Origin: Pseudohongiella sp.
GTDB lineage: Bacteria; Pseudomonadota; Gammaproteobacteria; Pseudomonadales; Pseudohongiellaceae
Direction of reading: 5' to 3'
DNA: 64,000 nucleotides
NCBI GenBank assembly: GCA_030696315.1
Contig: JAUYSM010000075.1
Coordinates: 1-64,000 of the forward strand
Shown: in pieces, positions 45,582 to 55,146 of the stretch
Numbering within the stretch: position 1 is the stretch's first letter
How the letters are laid out: each line of letters begins with the position of its first letter
Notes under the pieces: model-generated
What the model was told of the DNA's origin: nothing
Databases searched by the model: none
What the model saw: the letters and a program-made list of their open reading frames with translations, nothing else
Translations under genes and position numbers: made by a program

Positions 45582-47365
45582 AAGAATCTGGAATTGAATT
45601 GCGCCCCATCAGTTCACTGCTCACCGATGATGTTGGCAATCCTGCTCGTTATTGGATTCCAGCTTATCAGCGCGGATATCGATGGACGAAGTTGCAGGTA
45701 ACTCATCTACTTGATGATATATGGGATTTTATTCAGACCAGTGAAGGAGGCAGACGCGAAGCCTTCTATTGCTTGCAGCCTTTAGTGATAAAACAACGCG
45801 TTGATGGCCGTATCGAAGTAATAGACGGACAACAGCGACTTACAACGATTTATATATTGCTCACTTATCTGAAGACACTGGTCGATGTGCTGGAAAAGAA
45901 GCGTTTCGAAATCACCTTTGAAACACGTGGCGAGGCAAACGAGCCTTTCCTTGCTGCGATTGATCTTACCCGTGCCGAAGAGAACGTTGATTTTTTTCAT
46001 ATCTGTAAAGCCTATGAGGCCGTTGGCGACTGGTTCTCTGGTAGAGATGGATCACAGAAGCTAAAGCTTTTGCAGCATCTTCTAAACGATGATGAGGCTG
46101 GCCGGAATGTAAAAGTAATCTGGTTTGAACTTGTCGAACAAGATGATCCAGTGGCAGCATTTACTCGTTTGAATGTGGGCAAGATTCCGCTCACTAACGA
46201 TGAGTTAATAAGGGCCTTGTTTCTGCGTCTTGCGGCTGCAGAAAGTATAGGTCAAGGATTGGCCCTGCGTATTGCACACGAATGGGATCAAATTGAAAAG
46301 ACGCTTCAGCATGATGCTTTTTGGTATTTCCTGAGCAACGACCAAGCTCCTTCCCAGAATCGCATCGGTTTGTTGTTTAAGCTTGCAGCTGGAGATGATT
46401 TGACTGAGTTGCTTAAGAGAGACGCCTATGGAGTGTTCCATGTATTTAGTGAGCGCTTGAAGTCAGGGGCCGCAGAGCGAGAATGGCTTGTTGTCAAACA
46501 AACGTTTATGGCTCTTGAGGAGTGGTATGAGGATCGCGAACTGTTTCACGTGGTTGGCTTCCTTATTCAACAAGGCGTAAGTATTCCTCAGTTGCTGAAA
46601 TCAGCTGCTAACTATCGCAAGAGTGACTTTACTTTCGAACTTCGACGACGTGCTTTCGACCTAACTATAGGTGGTGATTTATCGGGGTTAGATCACGCAA
46701 CCCTTAAGGATAGTGTTCGTGAACGTTGCGAGAATCTGAGCTATATACGCGACAGGATGGCAATTAGGAAGTTGTTGTTACTATTCAACTTGGCTACGTT
46801 ACTTGAGAATCCGCGCTCAAATCTGCGCTTTCAGTTCGATAACTTCAAACGGGAAGATTGGGATATCGAACATGTGCGATCAATTGCAGTACGTCGTCCT
46901 GGTCGCCATAACGAAAGGGTGGAGTGGTTAGGTCACAGTTTGGGGTATCTTCGGAGTCAAGAAAATGCTCAGACTATCGTAGGTGAAATTGAGAAATTTA
47001 TACTGCTTACACAAGCCCAGGCTGGTGATTATGTGTTTGAGCCACTTTATGATCGAGTTCTATCGTATTTTCATGAATCCGATGAAGGGGAGGAGCACGG
47101 CTTAGCCAATCTTACTCTTTTGGACCGCGGCACTAATCGCAGTTATAAGAATGCTGTTTTCGCGGTCAAGCGGAAGCGTTTATTGGGGCTCGACCAGTCA
47201 GGTGTTTTTGTTCCATTATGCACTCGCAATGTTTTCCTCAAGTGCTATAGCCCACAAGTTGACAATGCAATGTTCTGGAGCGAGCTGGATGCCACCGCTT
47301 ATGGCGATGTAATTGTAGCCACGATCATTAAATTCTTTTCCGTGACTCCAGAAGGTGACTTATGA
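45578..47365 (+). CDS. DUF262/DUF1524 (GmrSD-like) protein inside the hsd operon
   Basis: 595 residues. The N-terminal DUF262 (ParB/sulfiredoxin-like nucleotide-binding) domain carries IPAYQRGYRWTKLQV near residue 27 and VIDGQQRLTTIYILLTYL near 84. The C-terminal part has WDIEHVRSIAV near residue 430 and GLANLTLLDRGTNRSYKN near 510. This matches the His...Asn pattern of the DUF1524 HNH-type nuclease domain. The same two-domain plan is found in GmrSD-type modification-dependent restriction enzymes and in SspE. Its start overlaps the hsdS stop (ATGA). It is more A+T-rich by eye than hsdM. Probably an accessory nuclease of the island; the trigger is unknown. Confidence 0.85.
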   Translation: MKESGIELRPISSLLTDDVGNPARYWIPAYQRGYRWTKLQVTHLLDDIWDFIQTSEGGRREAFYCLQPLVIKQRVDGRIEVIDGQQRLTTIYILLTYLKTLVDVLEKKRFEITFETRGEANEPFLAAIDLTRAEENVDFFHICKAYEAVGDWFSGRDGSQKLKLLQHLLNDDEAGRNVKVIWFELVEQDDPVAAFTRLNVGKIPLTNDELIRALFLRLAAAESIGQGLALRIAHEWDQIEKTLQHDAFWYFLSNDQAPSQNRIGLLFKLAAGDDLTELLKRDAYGVFHVFSERLKSGAAEREWLVVKQTFMALEEWYEDRELFHVVGFLIQQGVSIPQLLKSAANYRKSDFTFELRRRAFDLTIGGDLSGLDHATLKDSVRERCENLSYIRDRMAIRKLLLLFNLATLLENPRSNLRFQFDNFKREDWDIEHVRSIAVRRPGRHNERVEWLGHSLGYLRSQENAQTIVGEIEKFILLTQAQAGDYVFEPLYDRVLSYFHESDEGEEHGLANLTLLDRGTNRSYKNAVFAVKRKRLLGLDQSGVFVPLCTRNVFLKCYSPQVDNAMFWSELDATAYGDVIVATIIKFFSVTPEGDL

Positions 47366-49752
47366 GCGGCAATGGTTACCAACTTAATTTCAGTGAGTTA
47401 CTTTCTCGTCATGGACGCATCCGTATCCCGCTTATCCAGCGTGATTATGCGCAAGGAAGGCTGGATCAAAAAGACGTGCGAGATGAATTTCTCGATGCAC
47501 TGCATCGGGCGCTAAGCTTGCCTGTTGATTCGGCCGAACTGCCTATTAATCTAGATTTTATTTATGGGAGTGTCGAGGGTGAGACTCCAAGCTGCTTCCA
47601 ACCACTTGATGGGCAGCAACGATTAACGACGTTATTTTTGATGCACTGGTATTTGGCCTGGCAGGATGACTGCATTAGTGAATTTCAGGAATTATGTGCT
47701 GATGGAGCAGTGTCCCGCTTTAGCTATCAAGTACGACCAAGCAGCACCGAGTTCTTCGATGCTTTAGTTACATTTAACCCTGAGTGCTCTCCAAAGCGGG
47801 CCCAGAAAATCAGCGAGTTTTTGAAAAATCAGCCTTGGTACTTTCGCAGTTGGAGACTCGACCCCACCGTACAGTCAATCTTGGTTATGCTAGATACAAT
47901 ACATTTGAAGTTCGGCTCAGAGTCCGGTATGTATGCGCGACTTACAGATAGCAAGCAACCGTCAATAACATTTCAGTTGTTGGACTTAAAAAATTTCGGT
48001 TTATCTGATGATCTCTATATCAAAATGAATGCCCGTGGGAAGCCATTAACTCAGTTTGAAACCTTCAAAGCTCGATATGAACTAACGCTAGGGGAGCTGT
48101 TTGCAAACGAAACTCGTCTGTTGGATGAGCAAAACGTACCTGTGAGTGAGTTCTTCTCCCGGCGTATGGATACCCGCTGGGCGGATCTATTCTGGGTTTT
48201 TCGAGACTCAGAAACTCATTTGTTCGATGAAGCTGTAATGAATCTTTTTCGAGCTATTATTTTGATTACTCGCTCACCTAAGAGTGAAAAATTTGTCGAT
48301 GATGTCGCAAAGCTACGTTATCCATTCGAGAGAAACAGTTTTGTTTTTTTTCACAATAGTGATTGGCTGGATCGCGACTTCTCGGAAACATTAATAACGC
48401 TGTTAGAAGTTTGGTGCGAGAATAAAAGCGAGTTTTCCTGTCAATTAGTTAATGAAACGTATTTTGATGAAAAGGCTATTTTTAAGAAAATTCTAGAAGA
48501 CCCTACTGCTTTGAGTTATGAAGAAATCGTGCAGCTAGCGGCCTATGCTCAATACCTGAAGTTTCATATGGGTGGAGTTAATCCGATTGCGTTTCAGGAA
48601 TGGATGCGAGTAGTCCTCAACTTGTCAGTCAATACGGAGTTTAACCGCCCAAGCGATTTGCAGCGCGTCCTATCGGCAATTGCTGAAATGGAACCAAAGA
48701 TGAACTCCATAATAGATCATTTGGCGAAATCGGATACAGAAATCGGAGGTTTTAATCAAGCGCAAGTCTCAGAGGAAAAGTTGAAAGCTCGCTTGTTGCT
48801 CGCGGACAACGAGTGGCGACCGTTGCTTGTGTTAGCAGAAGCTCATGGCTATTTCCGCGGCCAGATTGGGTTTCTGCTGCAGTTTTGTGGAGCAACATCG
48901 CATCCAGCCGCAAATAGTGGCTGCGGTTGGGCAGAGTCCGATCTTCAAGTTTTCAAACAGGCCTTCAATGATTATTTTCAAAAAGCAGATGTGATGTTTG
49001 ACCGCAGCGGCTTGCGTAGCTTACCCAATTTCCTCTGGGAACGAGCGTTATTAGTTTTCGGGGACTATTTATTGTCAGCCGGGCGTAACCACTCTTTTCT
49101 GGTTAACTCTCAAGCTGATCAAGTTAGTTGGAAGCGGATGCTCCGTATTGCTGCAACTGATTCGAATCAGGGGAGGATTTTGAAAAGTCTTTGGGATAGG
49201 CTCACGCTAACCACAAATATTTCTGAGCAGCTGAACATCATGATTGCCGGTGCGTCGGGCATAGAGCCTTGGCGCGAGGCATTAATTGCTGCACCGTCAG
49301 CGATTGAGTACTGCAAACAAAGAATGATTCGGCGAGCAGATGGTGGTGTCATTTACTTGCTCAAGAAATCGCAAATGAATGGCGCCCACGCTGAGCTGTT
49401 TACTTTCAATCTTCGAGAGAGAGTTTTGTTACCGGCTAGAAGTAGAGGTGAGATACAAACTTTCGATTTAATTTATTATGAAGATAGCAATACAGCAGAA
49501 GACGAGCCGGGTGTGCTTATACGAGTGGAAATTGGTACTCAAGGTCATCTGTTTTTCGTGGTTTTTAAAGATAGCAAATACTGCATTACTTATAACGTGC
49601 TCGAACCGAAAGTTGATACATTGTCGGTTGTATTGGAAGAGCTTGGCTTTGTCATGAATTCCTATAAGTATACGAAACGTTGTTCTCCGACTGAGGTTGA
49701 GAGCTTCCTTTTCATGCTAGACAAGCGGTTATCTGAATTGGTTTCCACATGA
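47362..49752 (+). CDS. Second DUF262-domain protein, tandem with the first
   Basis: 796 residues. IPLIQRDYAQGRLDQ near residue 25 and FQPLDGQQRLTTLFLMHWYL near 80 define a DUF262 domain. SDDLYIKMNARGKPLTQFE near 217 is another conserved DUF262 block. I cannot find the IEH...NLxLL nuclease pattern in the C-terminal half, so it may lack the HNH domain and act as partner or sensor to the preceding gene. The last 130 residues hold beta-rich segments of unknown fold. It overlaps both neighbours by four bases. The sequence is A+T-rich compared with hsdM. Confidence 0.8.
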   Translation: MSGNGYQLNFSELLSRHGRIRIPLIQRDYAQGRLDQKDVRDEFLDALHRALSLPVDSAELPINLDFIYGSVEGETPSCFQPLDGQQRLTTLFLMHWYLAWQDDCISEFQELCADGAVSRFSYQVRPSSTEFFDALVTFNPECSPKRAQKISEFLKNQPWYFRSWRLDPTVQSILVMLDTIHLKFGSESGMYARLTDSKQPSITFQLLDLKNFGLSDDLYIKMNARGKPLTQFETFKARYELTLGELFANETRLLDEQNVPVSEFFSRRMDTRWADLFWVFRDSETHLFDEAVMNLFRAIILITRSPKSEKFVDDVAKLRYPFERNSFVFFHNSDWLDRDFSETLITLLEVWCENKSEFSCQLVNETYFDEKAIFKKILEDPTALSYEEIVQLAAYAQYLKFHMGGVNPIAFQEWMRVVLNLSVNTEFNRPSDLQRVLSAIAEMEPKMNSIIDHLAKSDTEIGGFNQAQVSEEKLKARLLLADNEWRPLLVLAEAHGYFRGQIGFLLQFCGATSHPAANSGCGWAESDLQVFKQAFNDYFQKADVMFDRSGLRSLPNFLWERALLVFGDYLLSAGRNHSFLVNSQADQVSWKRMLRIAATDSNQGRILKSLWDRLTLTTNISEQLNIMIAGASGIEPWREALIAAPSAIEYCKQRMIRRADGGVIYLLKKSQMNGAHAELFTFNLRERVLLPARSRGEIQTFDLIYYEDSNTAEDEPGVLIRVEIGTQGHLFFVVFKDSKYCITYNVLEPKVDTLSVVLEELGFVMNSYKYTKRCSPTEVESFLFMLDKRLSELVST

Positions 49753-51245
49753 ACCAAACGGAATTGAAACAGCTAATAGCCTGCGGCGAAGACAGTCGCC
49801 ACCAGTTCAAGAGCGATGTCAAAAACGGTGACAGTTTGGCCGCTGAGCTAACAGCATTTGCCAACAGCGGTGGTGGCCAGTTGTTTCTTGGCGTCAACGA
49901 TGATGGCAGCATTTCTGGTTTGGATAGCTCTGCAATTCGGCGGATAAACCAACTGCTGGGTAATGTCGCCTCGCAGCAGGTGCGCCCACCGGTTCATACC
50001 GTTACTGCAAACATACAGACTGATCAGGGCATAGTCATGGTGGTAGACGTGCCCAATGGTCTCTCCAAGCCTTACATGGATAACCACGGACATATCTGGG
50101 TGAAACAGGGTTCAGACAAGCGCCATGTGACCTCACGCGAAGAACTGCAACGCATGTTTCAAAGTTCTGGATTGGTCTATGCCGATGTTGTGCCTGTGAG
50201 TGGTACATCCACCGCTGATCTGAATGAGAAAGCGTTCCGTGATTACTTTAACCGCCGCTACGGGAAAAACCCTGAGTATGCAGGGCTGACCACTGAGCAG
50301 TTGCTGCAGAACCTTGGATTGAGTAATGGCAGCGAATTGCACCTGGCTGGTTTGATGTTGTTCGGCAGTAACCCGCAGCGATGGCGTCCCGCATTTTCAA
50401 TCAAGGCCGTTGCATTCTTTGGCAAGGATCTGCACGACACCCGGTATCTGGATAGTGAAGATATCAGCGGCACATTACCTGAGCAGTTTAAAGGGGCATT
50501 CGCCTTCGTAAAACGCAACTTGCACCATGTCCAAGGTGGGCGAGGATTCAATACCTTGGGTGAGTTGGAGATACCAGAAACAGTGTTGGAAGAGCTACTG
50601 GTGAACGCGTTGATTCACCGTGATTACTTTACCAGTGCCTCGATACGGATCATGATTTTTGCTGACCGCATTGAGATTGCCAGTCCGGGGCATCTGCCAG
50701 ACAGTCTCAGCATAGATGACATCCGAAGAGGTAGATCCAATCGGCGTAACCCCACACTGACCGAACATGCCTCTCAGATCCTGCCATACCGCGGTATGGG
50801 CAGTGGTATTCCTCGTGCATTAAAGGAATGGTCACGTATTGATCTGAATAACGATGTTCAGGGTAATCAGTTCAGTGCCGTGATTTGGAGACCTGAGGCT
50901 GAGTGGGTGGGTGCTACCGACCTAGTTACCCCACCAGTGACCCTACCAGTTACCCCGGAAGTCACCCCGGAAGTCACCCCGGGAGTCACCCCGGGAGTCA
51001 CCCCGGAAGTTGGTCGACTACTTGTGATTGTTCAAGGTGAACAGTCACGGGCTGAACTCATGGCTGCACTGTCTCTAAAGGATGATGAGCACTTTCGTAA
51101 GGCCTACCTCTCCGTTGCTTTGGAGGCTGGTTTAATCGAGCGAACCATACCTGACAAACCAAATAGCCGTAATCAAAAGTACCGCCTGACTGCTGCTGGT
51201 CGTGCAATCGCAGGAACAATAAAAAAACAGAGGCCCGATTCATGA
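49749..51245 (+). CDS. AlbA_2/Schlafen-like and HATPase_c_4 protein with C-terminal winged helix
   Basis: 498 residues. The N-terminal AlbA_2 domain (about 1-125) shows [20 protein letters not shown] and the [14 protein letters not shown] turn. The middle has the GHKL-type ATP-binding region, [30 protein letters not shown] and [10 protein letters not shown] with [10 protein letters not shown] near residues 350-360. After a 12-base tandem repeat encoding VTPE/VTPG units comes a winged-helix-like tail from about residue 415. Family members are often annotated as RecG-like or transcriptional regulators and frequently accompany type I systems. Here it is embedded between DUF262 and hsdR with ATGA overlaps. 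A truncated copy of its 3' end lies at 59523. Confidence 0.85.
   Translation: MNQTELKQLIACGEDSRHQFKSDVKNGDSLAAELTAFANSGGGQLFLGVNDDGSISGLDSSAIRRINQLLGNVASQQVRPPVHTVTANIQTDQGIVMVVDVPNGLSKPYMDNHGHIWVKQGSDKRHVTSREELQRMFQSSGLVYADVVPVSGTSTADLNEKAFRDYFNRRYGKNPEYAGLTTEQLLQNLGLSNGSELHLAGLMLFGSNPQRWRPAFSIKAVAFFGKDLHDTRYLDSEDISGTLPEQFKGAFAFVKRNLHHVQGGRGFNTLGELEIPETVLEELLVNALIHRDYFTSASIRIMIFADRIEIASPGHLPDSLSIDDIRRGRSNRRNPTLTEHASQILPYRGMGSGIPRALKEWSRIDLNNDVQGNQFSAVIWRPEAEWVGATDLVTPPVTLPVTPEVTPEVTPGVTPGVTPEVGRLLVIVQGEQSRAELMAALSLKDDEHFRKAYLSVALEAGLIERTIPDKPNSRNQKYRLTAAGRAIAGTIKKQRPDS
50925..51008 (+). repeat. 12-base in-frame tandem repeat within the AlbA_2 gene
   Basis: Seven units of GT(N)ACCCC(N)(N)(N)A form, the last five near-identical to GTCACCCCGGAA, encode a Val-Thr-Pro-x linker between the ATPase and winged-helix parts. 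The truncated copy at about 59770-59790 has only two units, so the array varies in length. Confidence 0.9.
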
Positions 51246-54200
51246 ACTATGTGATGGCACGTCCCGAGCGCCAGACCCAGAACCGGGTGGTTGATCTGTA
51301 CACTAACCCAACTCGTTCTGATGGTTTGAACTATCGTTACCTCGGGGAATGGAGCAAGCGCGAAGGCAATCGGGCTATTGAGACAGATCTGCTGCGCTCA
51401 AATTTGCGCAGCCGTGGCTATTCAGATGCGCATATTTCAGCTGCTCTGCAAAAACTGGAGCAGTCCGCAGATATCACCGGCATAACCCTGTACCAAGCCA
51501 ATATGCGCACTTATCAGCTGCTGCGTTATGGCGTGCAGGTGCAAGTCTCTGTTGGTCAGGCGCACGAGACAGTTCACCTGATTGACTGGGACAATATTGA
51601 TCACAACGATTTTGCGCTGGCTGAGGAAGTGACGCTCAAAGGCGGGTACGAGCGCAGGCCGGATATTGTCCTGTATGTAAACGGCATGGCCATTGTTGTT
51701 ATTGAGCTGAAGCGAAGCTCTGTGGAAGTTGCTGATGGGGTGCGCCAGCTTATTACCAATCAAGAGACAGCATTCAATCAAGGGTTCTTCAGTACCTCGC
51801 AGTTGCTGTTGGCTGGCAGCGATTCACAAGGGTTGCGCTATGGCACAACAGGAACACCAGAACAGTTTTATGTGCAGTGGAAGGATGAGCAAAACACAGG
51901 GGAACTGGTTTCAGGTTCTTTATTGGATCGCCCCCTAACACAGATGTGCCGCAAGGATCGTTTGCTGGATCTGCTGCGCAATTTTGTGATCTATGACGCG
52001 GGTCAGAAGAAGGTGCCACGCCAGCATCAATATGCTGGTATCAAAGCCGCGCAGGCGCGTATTGCCAAGCACGAAGGCGGCGTAATCTGGCATACCCAAG
52101 GCAGCGGTAAAAGTATCCTGATGGTACTGCTGGGCAAGTGGCTTCTGGAAAATGATCCACATGCGCGTGTGTTGATCGTTACGGATCGTGATGAACTGGA
52201 CAAGCAGATTGTTGGGGTGATGAGAAATGCGGGTGTCGTCGCTGAGGGTGGAGCCTCACCACGTATAAGCTCGCGTGCAGACTTTGTCCGTAAACTCAGT
52301 GACACAACACCACGGCTGTTGTGCGCCTTGATCCACAAGTTTGATCCTTCAGATTTTGATGGTCCTCCTCCTGATATCAAAGGCAGGTTCTACGTGTTCG
52401 TAGACGAATGTCATCGAACCCAAGGCGGTAACATGAACCGCCAGATGAGGCGGTGGCTGGAAGAGGCCATCTTCATTGGTTTCACCGGAACACCACTACT
52501 GCGTAAAGATAAACAAACCACTCGCGAAGTGTTTGGTACCTACATCCACACCTACAAGTTCCCCCAAGCTGTTGCTGATGGTGTGGTACTGGATTTGAAG
52601 TACGAAGCCAGGGATATTCCCCAGCGGCTGACATCCCAGAAAGACATTGATGAATGGTTTGAGCAGAAGACCCGCAACTTAAACAACTATCAGAAAGCCA
52701 TGCTGCGCAGGCGCTGGGCAAATCTGGAAGACCTGATGAGTTCTGCTGAGCGTAAGCAGCGCATCATTGCTGACATCATCAAAGACTTCAGCATGAAACC
52801 ACGACTCAACAATCATCGTGGTACCGCCATTCTGGTTGCGGCGTCGATCTACGATGCGTGTCACTACTTCCGACTACTGCAGAACACATCATTTGGTCGG
52901 TACTGCGGAGTAATCACCTCATTCGAGCCCAATCAAAACGCAATCACACGTGAGACGCCCGATAGTGATGAGCGCTACAAATACGATACTTACAAAGACT
53001 ATGTGCTGAAGGACTGGAGCAACGTTAAGCAGTACGAAGATGAGATGAAACGGCGGTTCATTGAGGAACCTGCAAACTTAAAGCTCCTGATCGTGGTGAG
53101 TAAGCTGCTCACAGGATTCGATGCGCCTTCATGTACCTATATCTATCTGGACAATGAACTGCGAGACCATAATCTGTTTCAGGCCATCTGTCGCACTAAC
53201 CGGTTGGATGGTGCCGATAAAGAGTACGGTCACATTGTCGACTTCAAGCATCTGTTTGGAGACGTGCAGAATGCAATTGCCGTGTACAGCTCTGATGAGC
53301 TGGACTTGGAGGATGGTGACAATGCACAGAACAATGTTGAACTGAAGAACTGGCTTAAAGAAGGCCGTATCAAACTCGATGAAGCCAGTGAAGCACTGAG
53401 TTATTTGTGTGAGCCGGTACCTCAGCCTCGTGATATCGAACAGTACATACATTACTTCTGTGGGAATGGTCTTGTTGCCGATGAACTCACCAGCACCGAG
53501 CAGCTGCGAGTGACGTTCTACAAGGCAACAGCATCCTTCCTGCGTGCTTATGCTGCAATCGTGCAGAACCTGCAGGAAGCTGGTTACTCCAGTAGTGAGA
53601 TCGTGGCATTAAATGATGATGCTACGTTCTACAGTGACCTTCGTAATGCCATCAAGCATTACTCCGGTGAAGAATTGGACATCAAACCGTATGAGGCTGA
53701 CATGAGGCACCTCATTAACACCTACATACAGGCTGATCCGGCTGCAAAGTTGGGCTCAGTGGATAACTACTCTCTGATTCAGTTGATCGTTGAGACCGGT
53801 GTACACGACGCAATCGCTAAAAAGCTCAACGAGAAGGGCAAGCTGTCGAACAAAGCCGTGGCTGAAGGGATCATCAATAACGTAAGAAAGACCATCATCC
53901 GGGACCAGTTGACTGATCCCCGGTTCTACAAGCAGTTATCACTGCTATTGGATGACATCATCCGCGACTGGCGTACTGAGGCGGTATCCTACAAGGAGTT
54001 CCTGCAGCGTGTTGAGTCCTTGGTTAACCAGATGGTAGCAGGACAAGGCTCAGAGGGAGTTCCACCTGAGTTGGCGGGTAAAAGAGAAGCGCTGGTCATC
54101 TACAACAACCTGGCTGACATACTAAAGCCAGTGCGCTCAGAATATGAGATGCGTGAGTCTGCGCCGGGTGAGGCTACCGAAGACGTGCGACGATTAGCGA

Positions 54201-54370
54201 TTACACTGGATATTGACAGAGCAATGCGTGAACAAGCACCAGCTGACTGGCGCGGTGATAGCACTCGTGAAAGCCAGGTGCTCAATGCACTATTCCCGAT
54301 TCTGAGCCGTGATCGTGAAGCGACCAAAGCGGTATTTGAGCTGATCAAGAATCAAGAAGGTTATCCGTGA
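51242..54370 (+). CDS. hsdR: Type I restriction endonuclease subunit HsdR
   Basis: HsdR is the DNA-translocating and cleaving subunit. 1042 residues. The N-terminal PD-(D/E)xK nuclease shows [11 protein letters not shown] followed by [10 protein letters not shown] (about residues 137-160). The SF2 motor has Walker [17 protein letters not shown] near 283, [17 protein letters not shown] near 387, [11 protein letters not shown] near 415, and late motifs [16 protein letters not shown] and [11 protein letters not shown] near 640-655. The C-terminal helical region probably contacts HsdM. It overlaps the AlbA_2 gene (ATGA) and the next gene (GTGA). All catalytic motifs are intact. Confidence 0.96.
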   Translation: MNYVMARPERQTQNRVVDLYTNPTRSDGLNYRYLGEWSKREGNRAIETDLLRSNLRSRGYSDAHISAALQKLEQSADITGITLYQANMRTYQLLRYGVQVQVSVGQAHETVHLIDWDNIDHNDFALAEEVTLKGGYERRPDIVLYVNGMAIVVIELKRSSVEVADGVRQLITNQETAFNQGFFSTSQLLLAGSDSQGLRYGTTGTPEQFYVQWKDEQNTGELVSGSLLDRPLTQMCRKDRLLDLLRNFVIYDAGQKKVPRQHQYAGIKAAQARIAKHEGGVIWHTQGSGKSILMVLLGKWLLENDPHARVLIVTDRDELDKQIVGVMRNAGVVAEGGASPRISSRADFVRKLSDTTPRLLCALIHKFDPSDFDGPPPDIKGRFYVFVDECHRTQGGNMNRQMRRWLEEAIFIGFTGTPLLRKDKQTTREVFGTYIHTYKFPQAVADGVVLDLKYEARDIPQRLTSQKDIDEWFEQKTRNLNNYQKAMLRRRWANLEDLMSSAERKQRIIADIIKDFSMKPRLNNHRGTAILVAASIYDACHYFRLLQNTSFGRYCGVITSFEPNQNAITRETPDSDERYKYDTYKDYVLKDWSNVKQYEDEMKRRFIEEPANLKLLIVVSKLLTGFDAPSCTYIYLDNELRDHNLFQAICRTNRLDGADKEYGHIVDFKHLFGDVQNAIAVYSSDELDLEDGDNAQNNVELKNWLKEGRIKLDEASEALSYLCEPVPQPRDIEQYIHYFCGNGLVADELTSTEQLRVTFYKATASFLRAYAAIVQNLQEAGYSSSEIVALNDDATFYSDLRNAIKHYSGEELDIKPYEADMRHLINTYIQADPAAKLGSVDNYSLIQLIVETGVHDAIAKKLNEKGKLSNKAVAEGIINNVRKTIIRDQLTDPRFYKQLSLLLDDIIRDWRTEAVSYKEFLQRVESLVNQMVAGQGSEGVPPELAGKREALVIYNNLADILKPVRSEYEMRESAPGEATEDVRRLAITLDIDRAMREQAPADWRGDSTRESQVLNALFPILSRDREATKAVFELIKNQEGYP

Positions 54371-55080
54371 CAGAAAGTATCGTACTGGGTGACATGGTTA
54401 TCCAAGTAAACCGCAAGGCCGTTCGCAATGTTCACTTGTCTGTTCACCCGCCTGAGGGAGATGTGAGGTTAGTTGCACCAGTCAGCACCAGACTCGACGT
54501 AGCCCGCGCATACGCCATCTCAAAACTTGGCTGGATTCGTGAGCGCCAGCGAGAACTGCGTGAACAAGCAAGGGAGACACCTCGCCAGTTTGTGACCCGA
54601 GAAAGTCACTCGGTCTGGGGTCGTCGTTATGTACTGGATCTGCAAGAGGTCGATGCAAAACCCAGTGTGACCTTACAACACAGAAAGATCATCCTGCGAG
54701 TCAGACCTGGCTCGGATGCAGATAAGCGAGCCGAAGTTATCCATGAGTGGCACAAACAACTACTGCACAAACTGCTGCCGCCGTTAATCCAGAAGTGGGA
54801 AGGCAAGTTGGATGTGCATGTAAACGGCTATTACCTGCGGCGTATGAAAACCAAGTGGGGCAGCTGTAATGCTGGTGCAGGCAATATCCGTCTGAATACC
54901 GAGTTGGTGAAGAAGCCAAAGGACTTGGTTGAGTACGTGCTGGTTCATGAGATGGTGCACTTGATTGAGCCACGACACAGTGAGCGGTTTGTTGCACTGC
55001 TGAATGAGCACTACCCGAGTTGGCGTGAGGCTAGGGCTGAGTTGAATGAGCTGCCGTTGGGGGCGGAGGTTTGGGTGTAA
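54367..55080 (+). CDS. YgjP-like zinc metalloprotease (M48-type) after hsdR
   Basis: 237 residues. The zinc motif [18 protein letters not shown] (HExxH plus downstream His) lies near residue 194, and [20 protein letters not shown] is the second family hallmark. N-terminal [20 protein letters not shown] fits the YgjP/DUF45 domain. Such genes commonly follow hsdR in type I loci. A role in controlling subunit turnover, analogous to ClpXP control of HsdR in E. coli, is conjecture. It uses a GTG start overlapping hsdR and is the last gene of the chain. Confidence 0.9.
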   Translation: MTESIVLGDMVIQVNRKAVRNVHLSVHPPEGDVRLVAPVSTRLDVARAYAISKLGWIRERQRELREQARETPRQFVTRESHSVWGRRYVLDLQEVDAKPSVTLQHRKIILRVRPGSDADKRAEVIHEWHKQLLHKLLPPLIQKWEGKLDVHVNGYYLRRMKTKWGSCNAGAGNIRLNTELVKKPKDLVEYVLVHEMVHLIEPRHSERFVALLNEHYPSWREARAELNELPLGAEVWV

Positions 55081-55146
55081 AAATAAATATGCTCAGCTGG
55101 AGTTAGTTGGAGAGGTGGTAGCACCTTCCCCAAAAAATAAAGGCAT

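Noticed and set aside
50925-51008. CRISPR-like array
   Set aside because: Units are 12 bases with no spacers and encode an in-frame protein linker.
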